A stretch of DNA of 64,000 nt from Natranaerovirga pectinivora (GTDB lineage: Bacteria > Bacillota > Clostridia > Lachnospirales > DSM-24629), in contig NZ_SMAL01000003.1 of NCBI RefSeq assembly GCF_004342165.1, forward strand, positions 395,073-459,072. The letters are read 5' to 3'. Shown here piece by piece: positions 8,728-17,380 of this stretch. The number at the start of each line of letters is the position of its first letter. Position 1 is the first letter of the stretch. The notes under the pieces were generated by a model. It searched no databases. It was not told the origin of the DNA and saw only the letters and a list, made by a program, of their open reading frames with translations. The position numbers and the translations under genes were made by a program.

Positions 8728-10488
8728 TTACTTAATCCTAAATTTATTGATTTGAGCAATGACTTGTTTGATACTGTTATCTAAATCATCCACTAATCCA
8801 GTAATACTTTCCATTAATGCCACTTGTTCCTCTGAAGAAGCGCTAATTTCCTCTGTTGAAGCAGCTGCTTGTTGGGATACTTCAGAAATATGTTGAATTG
8901 AATTAAGTACATCATTTTTTAATTGTTGGACATCCACAATATTGTTATTAAGGTTTTTCATTTCTGACATTACAATCTCGCTTCTACTCATTATATCTCC
9001 AAGAGCATCTGATGAATGATTCATTGACTCACTTACTTCTTTGATTAGGGTTTTAGATTCTTCTGTATAACCATTTGTTTTTTCAATTTCATTAATAATA
9101 TTGTTTATTATTATTTGTATTTCTTTGGTAGCAGAGGATGACTGTTCTGCTAATTTTCTTATTTCATCAGCTACTACTGCAAACCCACGGCCTTGTTCAC
9201 CTGCTCTAGCTGCTTCTATAGCAGCATTTAAAGCCAATAAATTGGTTTGCTCTGATATTGAGTTTATGGTATTTACAATATCACTAATGCTTTGAGAACT
9301 CTTAAATAATAATTGAATGCTTTCTACTACCTTTGATGCATTTCCTTGATATTGATTAAACTGATTCTTTAAGCTTGTTAAGGAATCCGTCCCCAGACGG
9401 TTTTTCTCTATGGTTTCTTCCGTTGAGAGTAAGGTTTTTGATACATTGTTTTTCATTTCTTCAACTTTTGAGGCTAATTCTCCAGATTTATCTGCCGTTT
9501 TAAAACTTTCATCAGCCTGACTATTTGCTCCTGCTGCTATTTCTTGTATAGACTTTGCCACTTCTCTACTTGTAAAGTTAACATCATTTATAACTACTTT
9601 AACTTTATTAGAGGATTGTTCTGTATTAACACCTAACTCATCTGCATAAAGTACTAGCTCTCTAATATTTTTAGTTACATTGTTAAGACTTTTAGTAAGT
9701 AAGCCTATTTCATCTTGTGATGTAACACTAAGTTCGCCAACACTTAAATTATACTCTGAAAGTTGTTGGGCCAATTGAGTTGCTTTTAATAAAGGTTTTG
9801 ATAACCTTTTTGATAGAGCTAAAGCAAATAATACTGCAAGTAGTATTATAATAAGGTTAATAACTATTAGCTTTAAATTAATGTTAGATAATAAGGCATT
9901 CATATAATCCAAATCCTTATCTACACCTAAAAACCCAATGACCTCATCATTATAAACAATTGGATAAAAAGCTGATATAAAGGAGCCATATTCTTCTGCG
10001 CTTTCGATATCTCCAATAAATTTCTCACCACTCATGGCTTCAGCGAAACCATCATAAATCTCTTCTATATCACCGAATTCTGCAGCATATATATCGTTGT
10101 CATCTGCCCCTTCTACGACATAAAAGTAGTTTCCATTACTGTCTCTAGACATAATATATACATATTTTGAACTAGAAATTTTTCTAACTCGGTTCAATTC
10201 TTCTTTAAGCTTTATATATATAGTACTATTGGTGTCTTGTGTTTCTAATATCTTAGCAATATCTTGTGGATTAACAACATCCATCGCTATTTCAACGGTT
10301 CTTGCAGCTTCTTGTTTTATATTCTCTGTAATACTGTTCATAAAGGGTAAAAAAATTGTTGTTATTGTTATGGCTGTCGTTATTAAAACACTAATTAATA
10401 AAGACAAGGAGATTTTTGTACTAACCTTTTTGAAAAACTTAATTTTTGACTGGATCTCTTTCTGTGTATGCTGTCTACTCTCTTCCAT
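8728..10488 (-). CDS. Methyl-accepting chemotaxis protein
   Basis: A transmembrane chemoreceptor of about 586 residues. One membrane segment lies at about residues 25-47, followed by an extracellular sensor of about 165 residues with Cache-like features ([19 protein letters not shown]), a second membrane segment near 210-230, a HAMP region, then a long coiled coil. The signalling hairpin [18 protein letters not shown] is intact, so it should couple to CheA/CheW, which are not in this window. ATG at 10488 with GGGAGG six bases upstream is preferred to an upstream in-frame start at 10515. The ligand is unknown. Confidence 0.92.
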   Translation of the reverse strand: MEESRQHTQKEIQSKIKFFKKVSTKISLSLLISVLITTAITITTIFLPFMNSITENIKQEAARTVEIAMDVVNPQDIAKILETQDTNSTIYIKLKEELNRVRKISSSKYVYIMSRDSNGNYFYVVEGADDNDIYAAEFGDIEEIYDGFAEAMSGEKFIGDIESAEEYGSFISAFYPIVYNDEVIGFLGVDKDLDYMNALLSNINLKLIVINLIIILLAVLFALALSKRLSKPLLKATQLAQQLSEYNLSVGELSVTSQDEIGLLTKSLNNVTKNIRELVLYADELGVNTEQSSNKVKVVINDVNFTSREVAKSIQEIAAGANSQADESFKTADKSGELASKVEEMKNNVSKTLLSTEETIEKNRLGTDSLTSLKNQFNQYQGNASKVVESIQLLFKSSQSISDIVNTINSISEQTNLLALNAAIEAARAGEQGRGFAVVADEIRKLAEQSSSATKEIQIIINNIINEIEKTNGYTEESKTLIKEVSESMNHSSDALGDIMSRSEIVMSEMKNLNNNIVDVQQLKNDVLNSIQHISEVSQQAAASTEEISASSEEQVALMESITGLVDDLDNSIKQVIAQINKFRIK

Positions 10489-10667
10489 TGTTTTCCTCCC
10501 AAGTGTTGTTATCAACTTATTATTATACCTCTTATTTCGTCAGAGTCACGAGCTTTGTTGAAAGCATGTTTTCAAATCCTTGCAAGCAAGTTTGCCATCA
10601 TACTTTCATATTATAATTATACAAATTTATTCATAATAACACAATATATTTTATATTAGACCAATGC

Positions 10668-10704
10668 AAAAAGGAATATCAACTTTTATTGATATCCCTT
10701 TTTT
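10668..10704 (-). terminator. Terminator of purH
   Basis: A stem of ten paired bases (10673-10682 with 10689-10698) followed by a U-tract on the minus strand, directly after purH. Confidence 0.8.
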
Positions 10705-10719
10705 ATTGAAACTATATTA

Positions 10720-12276
10720 TTAATGCTTAAAATGTCTCATATTTGTAAATACCATTGCAATCCCATATTTATTGCATTTATCAATAGAATCTTGATCTCT
10801 TATTGATCCACCTGGTTGAATAATAGCTGTTATACCTGCTTTATAAGCTTCTTCGACACAATCATCAAATGGGAAAAATGCATCTGATGCCAATGATGCA
10901 CCTTTGAGGCTCTCTTCTCCTAAATGTTCAATAGCGTGATCAATTGCTTGTTTACAAGCCCATATACGATTTACTTGACCTGGTCCAATACCAATAGAAG
11001 TCTTATCTTTTGCAATTGCTATTCCGTTAGATTTAGCATGTTTTACTACTTTCCATGCAAATAACATATCGTCCATTTCTTTATCTGTTGGTATTCTATC
11101 TGTAACTACTTTTAATTCTTCATCAGGTAATAAAACACTATTTATTGTTTGAACCAATAATCCACCTGCAACCTTTTTAAGATCTAAAGAATCTGATGGA
11201 GATTTTGTTTCAATATTGTCTAACTTTAGTATTCTTATGTTTTTCTTACTTGTTAATACTTCAACAGCTTTATCCGTATAGCTTGGCGCTACAACGATTT
11301 CAACAAAAATTTTATTGATTTCTTCTGCCGTTTGTTCGTCTATTTCTCTATTTGCTACAATTATCCCCCCAAATATAGACACTGGGTCAGCTTCATATGC
11401 TTTTTTATAGGCTTCAAATATTGACTCACCACTCCCAACACCACAAGGATTGGCATGTTTACAAGCAACGATTGTTGGCTCTTCAAATTCTTTTAGTAAT
11501 TCCAATGCCCCATTGGTATCATTAATATTATTGAAGGATAACTCTTTACCATGTAATTGAACTGCCTCTGTTAAAGCCCCTGTTGTCTTACCAATTTCTT
11601 TATAAAACGCAGCTTTTTGATGTGGGTTTTCACCATAGCGCATATCTTGTACTTTCTCAAATGTCATTGTAATGGTTTCTGGTAAATCTTTTTCCCCAAC
11701 TTCTTTAATTAAATACTTAGCAATTAATGAATCATAATGTGCTGTATGTTCAAATACTTTTTTACATAAATAAAACTTAGTCTCTAAAGAAACTTCACCT
11801 TTATTTTTTACTTCTTCTATTATTGTACTATAATCTCTAGGATCAACAACAACTGCAACATCTTGATAGTTTTTTGCTGCTGAACGAAGCATTGTTGGGC
11901 CACCAATATCAATATTTTCAATAGCCTCTTCTCTTGAAACCCCATCTTTTAAAATGGTTTCTTTGAAAGGATATAAATTAACCACTACCAAATCAATTAA
12001 ATCAACATTTAATTCTTTTACTTGTTTCATATGCTCTTCATTAGAACGCATAGCTAATAAACCAGCATGAATATTGGGATGTAATGTTTTTACACGGCCA
12101 TCTAAACACTCAGGGAATCCAGTTACATCAGATATATTAATTACATTTATACCTTCTTCTTGTAATTTTTTAGATGTACCACCTGTAGAGATGATTTCTA
12201 CACCTAATTTATCAAGTTCTTTTGCCAATTCAACAATACCCGTTTTGTCTGAAACACTGATTAATGCTCTTTTCAT
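10720..12276 (-). CDS. purH: Bifunctional AICAR transformylase / IMP cyclohydrolase PurH
   Basis: 518 residues, the normal length. The first ~130 residues form the MGS-like IMP cyclohydrolase domain ([14 protein letters not shown], then [13 protein letters not shown]); the rest is the AICAR formyltransferase domain ([33 protein letters not shown]). It carries out the last two steps to IMP. A ZTP riboswitch lies in its leader; ZTP derives from AICAR (Z nucleotide), the substrate of this enzyme, so the control is direct. The permease pbuG lies upstream on the same strand. Confidence 0.97.
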   Translation of the reverse strand: MKRALISVSDKTGIVELAKELDKLGVEIISTGGTSKKLQEEGINVINISDVTGFPECLDGRVKTLHPNIHAGLLAMRSNEEHMKQVKELNVDLIDLVVVNLYPFKETILKDGVSREEAIENIDIGGPTMLRSAAKNYQDVAVVVDPRDYSTIIEEVKNKGEVSLETKFYLCKKVFEHTAHYDSLIAKYLIKEVGEKDLPETITMTFEKVQDMRYGENPHQKAAFYKEIGKTTGALTEAVQLHGKELSFNNINDTNGALELLKEFEEPTIVACKHANPCGVGSGESIFEAYKKAYEADPVSIFGGIIVANREIDEQTAEEINKIFVEIVVAPSYTDKAVEVLTSKKNIRILKLDNIETKSPSDSLDLKKVAGGLLVQTINSVLLPDEELKVVTDRIPTDKEMDDMLFAWKVVKHAKSNGIAIAKDKTSIGIGPGQVNRIWACKQAIDHAIEHLGEESLKGASLASDAFFPFDDCVEEAYKAGITAIIQPGGSIRDQDSIDKCNKYGIAMVFTNMRHFKH

Positions 12277-12327
12277 CTTTATAGACCTCCACTTTATATT
12301 AATATTTACTTAGTTTCCATTAAAAAA

Positions 12328-12367
12328 CCGCCTGGGCATCCTATTCAATAATAGAATGCCCAGGCGG
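12328..12367 (-). terminator. Riboswitch-controlled terminator upstream of purH
   Basis: Twelve-base perfect arms CCGCCTGGGCAT and its complement (12328-12339 and 12356-12367), followed on the minus strand by six U residues. One arm is also the conserved 3' segment of the ZTP aptamer, so ligand binding and termination are mutually exclusive. Confidence 0.88.
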
Positions 12368-12425
12368 TCGGCTAAATACACACCCTATATTCCCTGTGGG
12401 TTAATCCCACTTATCCGCCAGTCAT
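12354..12425 (-). ncRNA. ZTP (pfl) riboswitch
   Basis: On the minus strand the sequence carries ACTGGCGG, then a GTGGGA-TTAA-CCCAC hairpin with the conserved GGGA, and later GCCGACCGCCTGGGCA, the hallmark 3' pseudoknot strand of the pfl/ZTP class. It lies about 80 bases upstream of purH. ZTP/ZMP accumulates when 10-formyl-tetrahydrofolate is short, so binding should turn purH on by preventing the overlapping terminator. Confidence 0.88.
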
Positions 12426-12446
12426 ATAGAGTTATACAATTTTTCA

Positions 12447-13772
12447 TTATCCAATAAATACATAATAAAGAATAAATAATATTGTTAATATATACATTAA
12501 CCAATTTACATCTTTAGCTTTTCCAGTAAATAATTTTATTAAAGTATAAGATATAATACCGAAAGAAATACCTTCTGAAATACTAAATGTAAATGGCATA
12601 GCAATAATTGCTAAGAAAGCCGGAATTGCTTCAGTATAATCGTCAAAGTCAATTTTTTTAATTGAGTCTAACATATAGAAACCAACGATGATTAATGCTG
12701 GAGCAGTAGCAAAACCTGGAATAGCTAAGAATATTGGTGAGAAGAATAATGCTAATCCAAAGAAAATTGCTGTAACAACTGCTGTTAATCCTGTACGTCC
12801 ACCATCTGCAACCCCTGCAGCACTTTCTACATAAGTTGTTGTAGTTGATGTTCCAAGGACAGCACCTGCAGTTGTAGCAATAGCATCTGCTAATAAAGCT
12901 TGTTTTGCTCTTGGTAATCTACCTTGCTCATCAAGGTATCCTGCCTTACTAGATACACCTATTAAAGTACCAAGTGTATCGAATAAATCAACGAACAAGA
13001 ATGCAAATACGACTACAAAGAAATCTAATGAAAAGAAATTTGAGAAATCAAATTGTAATGCAATCGTACTTATTGAAGGTATTGAACCAATTATGCCATT
13101 AGGTATTAAATCGTATTGACCAATATCTGCATTAACCACATACCATCCAGTTAATTGCGCTATAATACCTAATACGTATGTAGCTAATATACCAATTAAA
13201 ATAGCACCTTTTACTTTTCTAGACACTAAAATAGCTGTTAAAATGACACCAATAACCGCAAGAACAACTGTCACATGTGTTATATCACCTAATGTAATAT
13301 ATGTAGCAGGACTTGCAGTAATAATACCTGCATTTTTGAAACCAATAAGTGCGATAAACAAACCAATACCAGCACCTACACCATATTTTAAACTATTTGG
13401 AATTGTATTAAATATTGCTTCTCTAACATTGATAAGTGTTAATACGATAAAGATTAAACCTTCTACAAAAATCGCTGTTAAAGCAATTTCCCATCCGTAT
13501 TGAGTTGCTACATAGTAAGCAAAATATGCATTAAGACCCATCCCTGGAGCTAACGCAAAAGGATAATTAGCAGCAATTGCCATTATTAATGTACCAATAA
13601 TTGAAGCTAAAGCTGTTGCAGTAAATAAAGCACCTCTGTCCATACCTGTAGTACTTAAAATGTTAGGATTAACAATAAGAATATACGCCATTGTCATAAA
13701 TGTTGTAATCCCTGCAAGTACCTCTGTTTTTACATTTGTACCATTCTCTTTTAGTTTGAAAAACTTTTCCAC
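12447..13772 (-). CDS. pbuG: Guanine/hypoxanthine permease, NCS2/AzgA family
   Basis: A 441-residue membrane protein of about 12-14 segments. The opening KTEVLAGITTFMTMAYIL and the motif LFVDLFDTLGTLIGVSSKAG are diagnostic of the AzgA/PbuG branch, which imports guanine and hypoxanthine with protons. The start is GTG at 13772, eight bases after AGGAGG. It has its own promoter with a PurBox-like site just upstream. The choice among guanine, hypoxanthine and adenine is not certain. Confidence 0.9.
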   Translation of the reverse strand: MEKFFKLKENGTNVKTEVLAGITTFMTMAYILIVNPNILSTTGMDRGALFTATALASIIGTLIMAIAANYPFALAPGMGLNAYFAYYVATQYGWEIALTAIFVEGLIFIVLTLINVREAIFNTIPNSLKYGVGAGIGLFIALIGFKNAGIITASPATYITLGDITHVTVVLAVIGVILTAILVSRKVKGAILIGILATYVLGIIAQLTGWYVVNADIGQYDLIPNGIIGSIPSISTIALQFDFSNFFSLDFFVVVFAFLFVDLFDTLGTLIGVSSKAGYLDEQGRLPRAKQALLADAIATTAGAVLGTSTTTTYVESAAGVADGGRTGLTAVVTAIFFGLALFFSPIFLAIPGFATAPALIIVGFYMLDSIKKIDFDDYTEAIPAFLAIIAMPFTFSISEGISFGIISYTLIKLFTGKAKDVNWLMYILTILFILYYVFIG

Positions 13773-13808
13773 CTAGAAGACCTCCTCATATTCGTATAAT
13801 ATAAATTT

Positions 13809-13837
13809 ATTTTAACAGACAAGTTTTTACATGTCAA
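13809..13837 (-). promoter_or_regulatory. Promoter of pbuG
   Basis: TTGACA (minus strand, 13837-13832) and TAAAAT (13814-13809) with a 17-base spacer. The PurBox pair lies just upstream of the -35 hexamer. Confidence 0.75.
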
Positions 13838-13841
13838 CGAA

Positions 13842-13883
13842 AAAATGAACATTAAGCAGCTTTATTTAAATAATGTTCGTGTT
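13842..13883. promoter_or_regulatory. PurBox-like operator upstream of pbuG
   Basis: Two inverted copies of a GAACATTA element (13842-13854 and 13871-13883) separated by 16 bases. This matches the spacing and core GAACA of PurR operators known from Bacillus. The rest of the 13855-14106 interval shows no other gene or structure. Confidence 0.6.
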
Positions 13884-14106
13884 ATTTTGTAATGAATTTT
13901 AATTACACTTCTTATATTTCTACATATTACCTATTATTTATCTTAAACATTTGAATTTTTCTCACTTTTTTCTTATTACATCATATATTGTTATTATTGA
14001 AAACTTTTGCTTTTACATTAAAGTACAAGCTCTTTTTTTATAAATTTTATTCTTTAAGACATAATCCTTATAAATATTGTCAAAAATAGTAAATAAGGAG
14101 GTATGT

Positions 14107-14445
14107 ATGGAAACCTTTAATGATCTAAATAAAACCAAGAAATTATTATTTTTATTGTCTTCATTAATGCTAATAGACTATATCCTAACATACATAGGTA
14201 TTCACCTATTGAACTTTATATCTGAAGGCAACCCTTTTATGCGATTTTTTATGGAATTACCTTTTTTTATTGGACTACCTTTAAGAATACTTTTTTTATT
14301 ATTCCCAGTTACTCTAATGTTATTAGCTTTTTCACTTACTGAGAACAAAAAAAGGATTGTTTTAGTTGTAAATGGTATGGTAGGTATACAGTTTATACCT
14401 TTATTTCTTCATATGTATTGGATTTTTGTATATTATAATTATTAA
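14107..14445 (+). CDS. DUF5658-type small membrane protein
   Basis: A protein of 112 residues with about three hydrophobic segments: LLFLLSSLMLIDYILTYIG, a middle pair near PFFIGLPLRILFLLFPVTL, and a C-terminal one. The DYILTYIGI plus GNPFMR pattern is that of DUF5658 proteins, whose function is unknown. ATG at 14107 follows AAGGAGG by five bases. It is one of the few plus-strand genes and borders the end of the mobile element; its terminator also serves the old guaA end. Confidence 0.75.
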   Translation: METFNDLNKTKKLLFLLSSLMLIDYILTYIGIHLLNFISEGNPFMRFFMELPFFIGLPLRILFLLFPVTLMLLAFSLTENKKRIVLVVNGMVGIQFIPLFLHMYWIFVYYNY

Positions 14446-14472
14446 AAGCGTCGTTAAAAACGACGCTTTTAT
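14444..14472. terminator. Bidirectional terminator, originally of guaA
   Basis: Twelve-base arms AAAAGCGTCGTT and complement with a three-base loop. It ends the plus-strand DUF5658 gene and, on the minus strand, lies ten bases after the displaced guaA stop. It was presumably the guaA terminator before the island inserted. Confidence 0.85.
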
Positions 14473-14481
14473 ACTTATTGC

Positions 14482-14696
14482 TATTCCCACTCAATCGTAG
14501 CTGGTGGCTTACTTGTAATGTCATAAACAATACGATTTACATTATCTACTTCATTAACAATTCTATTAGATATTTTAGCCAATAATTCATGGTCAATTCT
14601 TGACCAGTCTGCTGTCATAAAGTCTGATGTATCAACAGAACGAAGGGCTACTGTGTAGCTGTATGTTCTTTCATCACCCATAACACCAACACTTCT
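14482..14696. repeat. Direct repeat, left boundary of the guaA island (attL-like)
   Basis: 215 bp matching 25283-25497 at a constant offset of 10,801. Identity is complete over 14482-14507 (26 bp) and 14514-14696 (183 bp), with four mismatches between them at 14508 and 14511-14513. It marks the distal edge of the island. Confidence 0.92.
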
Positions 14697-14705
14697 AAGT
14701 AGCAT
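14482..14705 (-). pseudogene. guaA: Displaced 3' end of guaA
   Basis: The last 71 codons of guaA plus stop, encoding the same residues as the intact gene from [11 protein letters not shown] to ATIEWE. An ATG at 14705 opens the frame, but no ribosome-binding site precedes it. It is the far half of a recombination site: the intact gene at 25282-26817 has an equivalent end. The remnant should be untranslated and non-functional. Confidence 0.93.
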
Positions 14706-14780
14706 TTTATCAGTAAATTAAAGGGTTTTAGGATTACTTGGGTTTATAATCTTTGGTTTGTTTGTACAAGGAGTGACACT

Positions 14781-14861
14781 ATGATTTTAAAACTGTTAGG
14801 TGGCTCCAATTTCAACATCGAGATGGTATCATATATCATCAGAAAACTCAAGCAATTCTAA
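14781..14861 (+). CDS. Possible 26-residue peptide at the island end
   Basis: A short open frame (MILKLLGGSNF... ending KLKQF) starts with ATG ten bases after an AAGGAG. It lies on the plus strand between the guaA remnant and the first recombinase, in a 170-bp stretch otherwise without genes. It has a mixed hydrophobic-basic composition. No homologue is recognised; it may be a leader peptide or chance. Confidence 0.3.
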   Translation: MILKLLGGSNFNIEMVSYIIRKLKQF

Positions 14862-14877
14862 CTACTTTTTTTTTATA

Positions 14878-15462
14878 TTATGAAGGTAATTTTATATGCT
14901 TAGCAAGTGCATCTTCTACTTCTCTTTGTTGAACTGATAAATAGTGTTGTGTCACTGCTACTGTTGAATGTTGTAGTAATTGTCTTACTAACTCTACATT
15001 ATAATTATTGTTATTGTAGATGGATACAGCAAAGGTCTTTCTAAAACTATGGGTCCCAATGTTTTCTAATCCTAAGTAGTCTGTAACTAGTTTTAAATGT
15101 TTTTGTACTGCTCTAACTGTTATATCGAATAGTTTTTGTTTTGGTCCGATAGAATTATCTAGGGCATATGATTGTAGATAACTGTATATCTCTTGTGGTA
15201 CTGTGAATTCTCTTTTTTTACCTGTTTTCTGCTCTTTTATTTCTAACCTATATCTACTTCCATCTTTTACTATATCTGATAATCTAAGATTTACTATATC
15301 CCCTATCCTCAATCCTAAATTTAATTGTATTGTCAAGGCTACTGCTATTCGTTCATTGGGTCTAACTTTTATATTATCCTTAGTTAAAAAACCTTCTCTT
15401 ATCGTTTTGATGATTAGAGAATATTCCTCTTCTGTCAATGCTCTTGTTTTTATATTTGCCAT
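14878..15462 (-). CDS. Tyrosine recombinase, catalytic domain only
   Basis: A short integrase of 194 residues. The catalytic set is visible: Arg52 in LGLRIGD, a beta-strand lysine in KTGKKREF, HSFR near 142, a second histidine in LLQHST, and the nucleophile Tyr near 174 in QHYLS. The N-terminal core-binding domain of full-length integrases is missing or very short, as in FimB-like or small-plasmid recombinases. ATG at 15462 follows AGGGGTG. It is the first gene inside the left end of the guaA island and may act in excision or resolution beside the longer integrase at the other end. Confidence 0.85.
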   Translation of the reverse strand: MANIKTRALTEEEYSLIIKTIREGFLTKDNIKVRPNERIAVALTIQLNLGLRIGDIVNLRLSDIVKDGSRYRLEIKEQKTGKKREFTVPQEIYSYLQSYALDNSIGPKQKLFDITVRAVQKHLKLVTDYLGLENIGTHSFRKTFAVSIYNNNNYNVELVRQLLQHSTVAVTQHYLSVQQREVEDALAKHIKLPS

Positions 15463-15605
15463 TATGTATTTTCACCCCTTTGTCAATAAGTTTTCTTAAA
15501 CAGTTCTTATTATCTAATATTAATGTTCGGATTTTAACTTCCCTATTTTTTCCTTATTAATATCTCTACTTTGTTCTTTTTATGTATATAAAACGTACTT
15601 ATTTT

Positions 15606-16160
15606 TTACTCTTTGTCCATCTCTTTCATGGCTCTAAATAAGGTTGAACCCGATATCCCAGATAGCTCTTCAATTTCAGATATTGAGAACGCCTTAGTAC
15701 GATACAATCGAATTCCCTTATCAATATCTTCTGTTCGCCTTGGTCTACCAACTTTTCCTTTTTCTTTCGCCTTTAAATACCCATCTAGTCTTCTTTTCTC
15801 TAAATAGTATTTATTGATATCTGCAAATCCTCTCATTGACGTATAGTATTCAGTGCCATTCAGATAAGGTTCTTCGATACTACAAAGAATAACTTCCTTT
15901 CCTTGTAACTCTTTTAATACTTTTAGTAACTCTTTAGCATCATCTGATAAGTCTATAACTGACCTTATAATTAATCTTTTTCCACTTTCGATTGTATCTA
16001 ATAAACTTTCTAGTTCATCTTTACAAGCATCAGTATCAATAAAAATATCGTTCTCATGGATATCTAAATCGTTTCTAAGATTAAAGACCTTTGTATTATC
16101 TCTTATCTGCTCTCTATCCGTATTTTCTATGAAGTAAATATAGTTTTTCAAGTCATACAC
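15606..16160 (-). CDS. Serine-resolvase homologue lacking the catalytic residues
   Basis: 184 residues. The C-terminal part (from about 135, KVGRPRRTEDID to SISEIEELSGISGSTLFRAM) is the helix-turn-helix of resolvase/invertase proteins. The N-terminal fold also aligns: YIYFIENTDREQ sits where resolvases have Y-x-x-R-V-S-T. The catalytic serine is replaced by Asn and the preceding Arg by Ile, and the KLDRLGR arginines are replaced in RSVIDLSDDA. It therefore cannot cut DNA as a normal resolvase and may act as a DNA-binding regulator or architectural protein (inference). GTG at 16160 or TTG at 16151 are both possible starts. Confidence 0.75.
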   Translation of the reverse strand: MYDLKNYIYFIENTDREQIRDNTKVFNLRNDLDIHENDIFIDTDACKDELESLLDTIESGKRLIIRSVIDLSDDAKELLKVLKELQGKEVILCSIEEPYLNGTEYYTSMRGFADINKYYLEKRRLDGYLKAKEKGKVGRPRRTEDIDKGIRLYRTKAFSISEIEELSGISGSTLFRAMKEMDKE

Positions 16161-16187
16161 CCCATTTTTTCTTTTTATTTCTAGAGA

Positions 16188-16400
16188 TTTTGATACAGTT
16201 AATATCTCTAGATGTTATAACAAACTTAATAACTTATCCCAAAATACTTTCCCAAAAATATTCTTTATAATTTTTCAAACAAAAACTACTATCAATCGTA
16301 TGTTTTTAGCAAAAAGAAAATCTACAATAGTTTTGGGAAATAGTATCAAAATAGAGTTTTTGATACTATTAAAATTTTATAGATTTTAACATTCCCAAAA
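16188..16400. promoter_or_regulatory. Operator or res-like motif array upstream of the resolvase homologue
   Basis: A 256-bp gap holds a perfect 13-bp palindrome AATAGTATCAAAA (16339-16351) with its complement (16358-16370), a further TTTTGATAC at 16188-16196, and four copies of TCCCAAAA: 16237-16244, 16250-16257, 16331-16338 (inverted) and 16393-16400. The cluster resembles a multi-site binding region for the adjacent protein. Confidence 0.55.
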
Positions 16401-16417
16401 TCATTAATCTTTTTCTA

Positions 16418-16714
16418 CTACTTAAAAACTCTTACTATCTTAATATCTTCAATGTTTATCTCTCTTTCTTCTTCTGTCAGTTCATTGTAAACCAGGAGGA
16501 TATTTGATGGTGTTCTTCCTATCATTTTAAAATCTTTATATGTAGCCGCTATTAATCTATTGTCATGTAGCTCAATTAACAATGTGAATTGTTTGAGTAA
16601 TAGTGTTAGAATTCTCTTTGTGATTTTATCTCTATCATTTGTCATTAAGACAAACTCAGTACCTTCTATTGCTCTTGTCTCTTTGTTTTTATTCTTTATT
16701 ATTCTTTTACTCAA
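16418..16714 (-). CDS. Hypothetical protein of the guaA island
   Basis: About 98 residues, basic at the N terminus (SKRIIKNKNKETR) and ending in an alternating pattern (INIEDIKIVRVF) that suggests a small beta-rich fold. No family is recognised. The start is taken as TTG at 16714, eight bases after GGAGG; GTG at 16723 overlaps the ribosome-binding site. It lies between the acidic 143-residue gene and the resolvase homologue and probably belongs to the same transcript. Confidence 0.6.
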   Translation of the reverse strand: MSKRIIKNKNKETRAIEGTEFVLMTNDRDKITKRILTLLLKQFTLLIELHDNRLIAATYKDFKMIGRTPSNILLVYNELTEEEREINIEDIKIVRVFK

Positions 16715-16761
16715 TTTTTCCACCTCCTTTTTATAGAAGTAGAACGATAAAGCCCTACTTC

Positions 16762-17193
16762 TTAGAAATACAAGACATCATCTTCTTCCCAATCCTCCCA
16801 ATCCTCATCTTCTAATATTTCTTGCTCTAATCTTTCGTTTTCTTCTTTGTTGATTTTACTGAAATACTCTAATAACTCTTCTTCATCCATTTTAAACTTT
16901 TCTTTTATTATTTTGCTCATTTCTTCTTTTAACTGTTTTAATTCATCTTCTTTGTAAATACCATATAAGCCATACTTTCTATTACCACTGGTTTTTTTAG
17001 TAATAATACTTGAAATTACTAATTGTGTTCCTTCATTTTGTAACTCCTCAAGACTAATATTAACTGCACCTATTTTTTGATTAAATATATCTGCTAATAA
17101 AAGTGCTACTTCTTGAGGTATTGGGATTTTAATTGTGGCTTTTGGTGCACAATTAAAACCATCAACTTGATTTTGTTTGTTTTGATTAAACAT
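16762..17193 (-). CDS. Hypothetical protein with acidic tail, primase neighbour
   Basis: 143 residues with AAAGGAGTG before the ATG. The centre looks folded (beta segments around TQLVISSIITKK), while the last 35 residues are strongly acidic with repeated Glu, Asp and Trp (EDEDWEDWEEDD). Acidic C-terminal tails in genes beside primases are typical of single-stranded DNA-binding or replication accessory proteins, but no such motif is diagnostic here. Function unknown. Confidence 0.6.
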   Translation of the reverse strand: MFNQNKQNQVDGFNCAPKATIKIPIPQEVALLLADIFNQKIGAVNISLEELQNEGTQLVISSIITKKTSGNRKYGLYGIYKEDELKQLKEEMSKIIKEKFKMDEEELLEYFSKINKEENERLEQEILEDEDWEDWEEDDVLYF

Positions 17194-17312
17194 TTTTAAT
17201 TCACTCCTTTAAGTTTTATAATTAAAATACTTTTTTCTGTCCATTAAATATTTATAGATGTATTAATCAATTCGTTTTATAGTAAAATTTATTATAAGTG
17301 TCCATTTAAATA

Positions 17313-17351
17313 ATATGATCCTCTTTCTGCTTCGCAGAAAGAGGATCATAT
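17313..17351. repeat. Perfect 18-bp palindrome after the primase gene
   Basis: Arms 17313-17330 and 17334-17351 are perfectly complementary with a three-base loop. It lies about 30 bp after the primase stop. No U-tract follows on the minus strand, so it may be an RNA-stabilising hairpin or a DNA site rather than a plain terminator. Confidence 0.7.
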
Positions 17352-17380
17352 GGCTTTGTTTGTTTATGTAATTTCTAGAT

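Noticed and set aside
10510-10625. c-di-GMP-I riboswitch before the chemoreceptor
   Set aside because: GGCAAACTTGC and a small hairpin are present on the minus strand, but the conserved GACGCAAAGC segment and the second hairpin are missing.
13773-14076. Purine riboswitch before pbuG
   Set aside because: No guanine or adenine aptamer core was found; a promoter and PurBox explain control instead.
14482-14705. Second functional guaA end
   Set aside because: It has only the last 71 codons and no ribosome-binding site; it is the displaced half of a recombination site.
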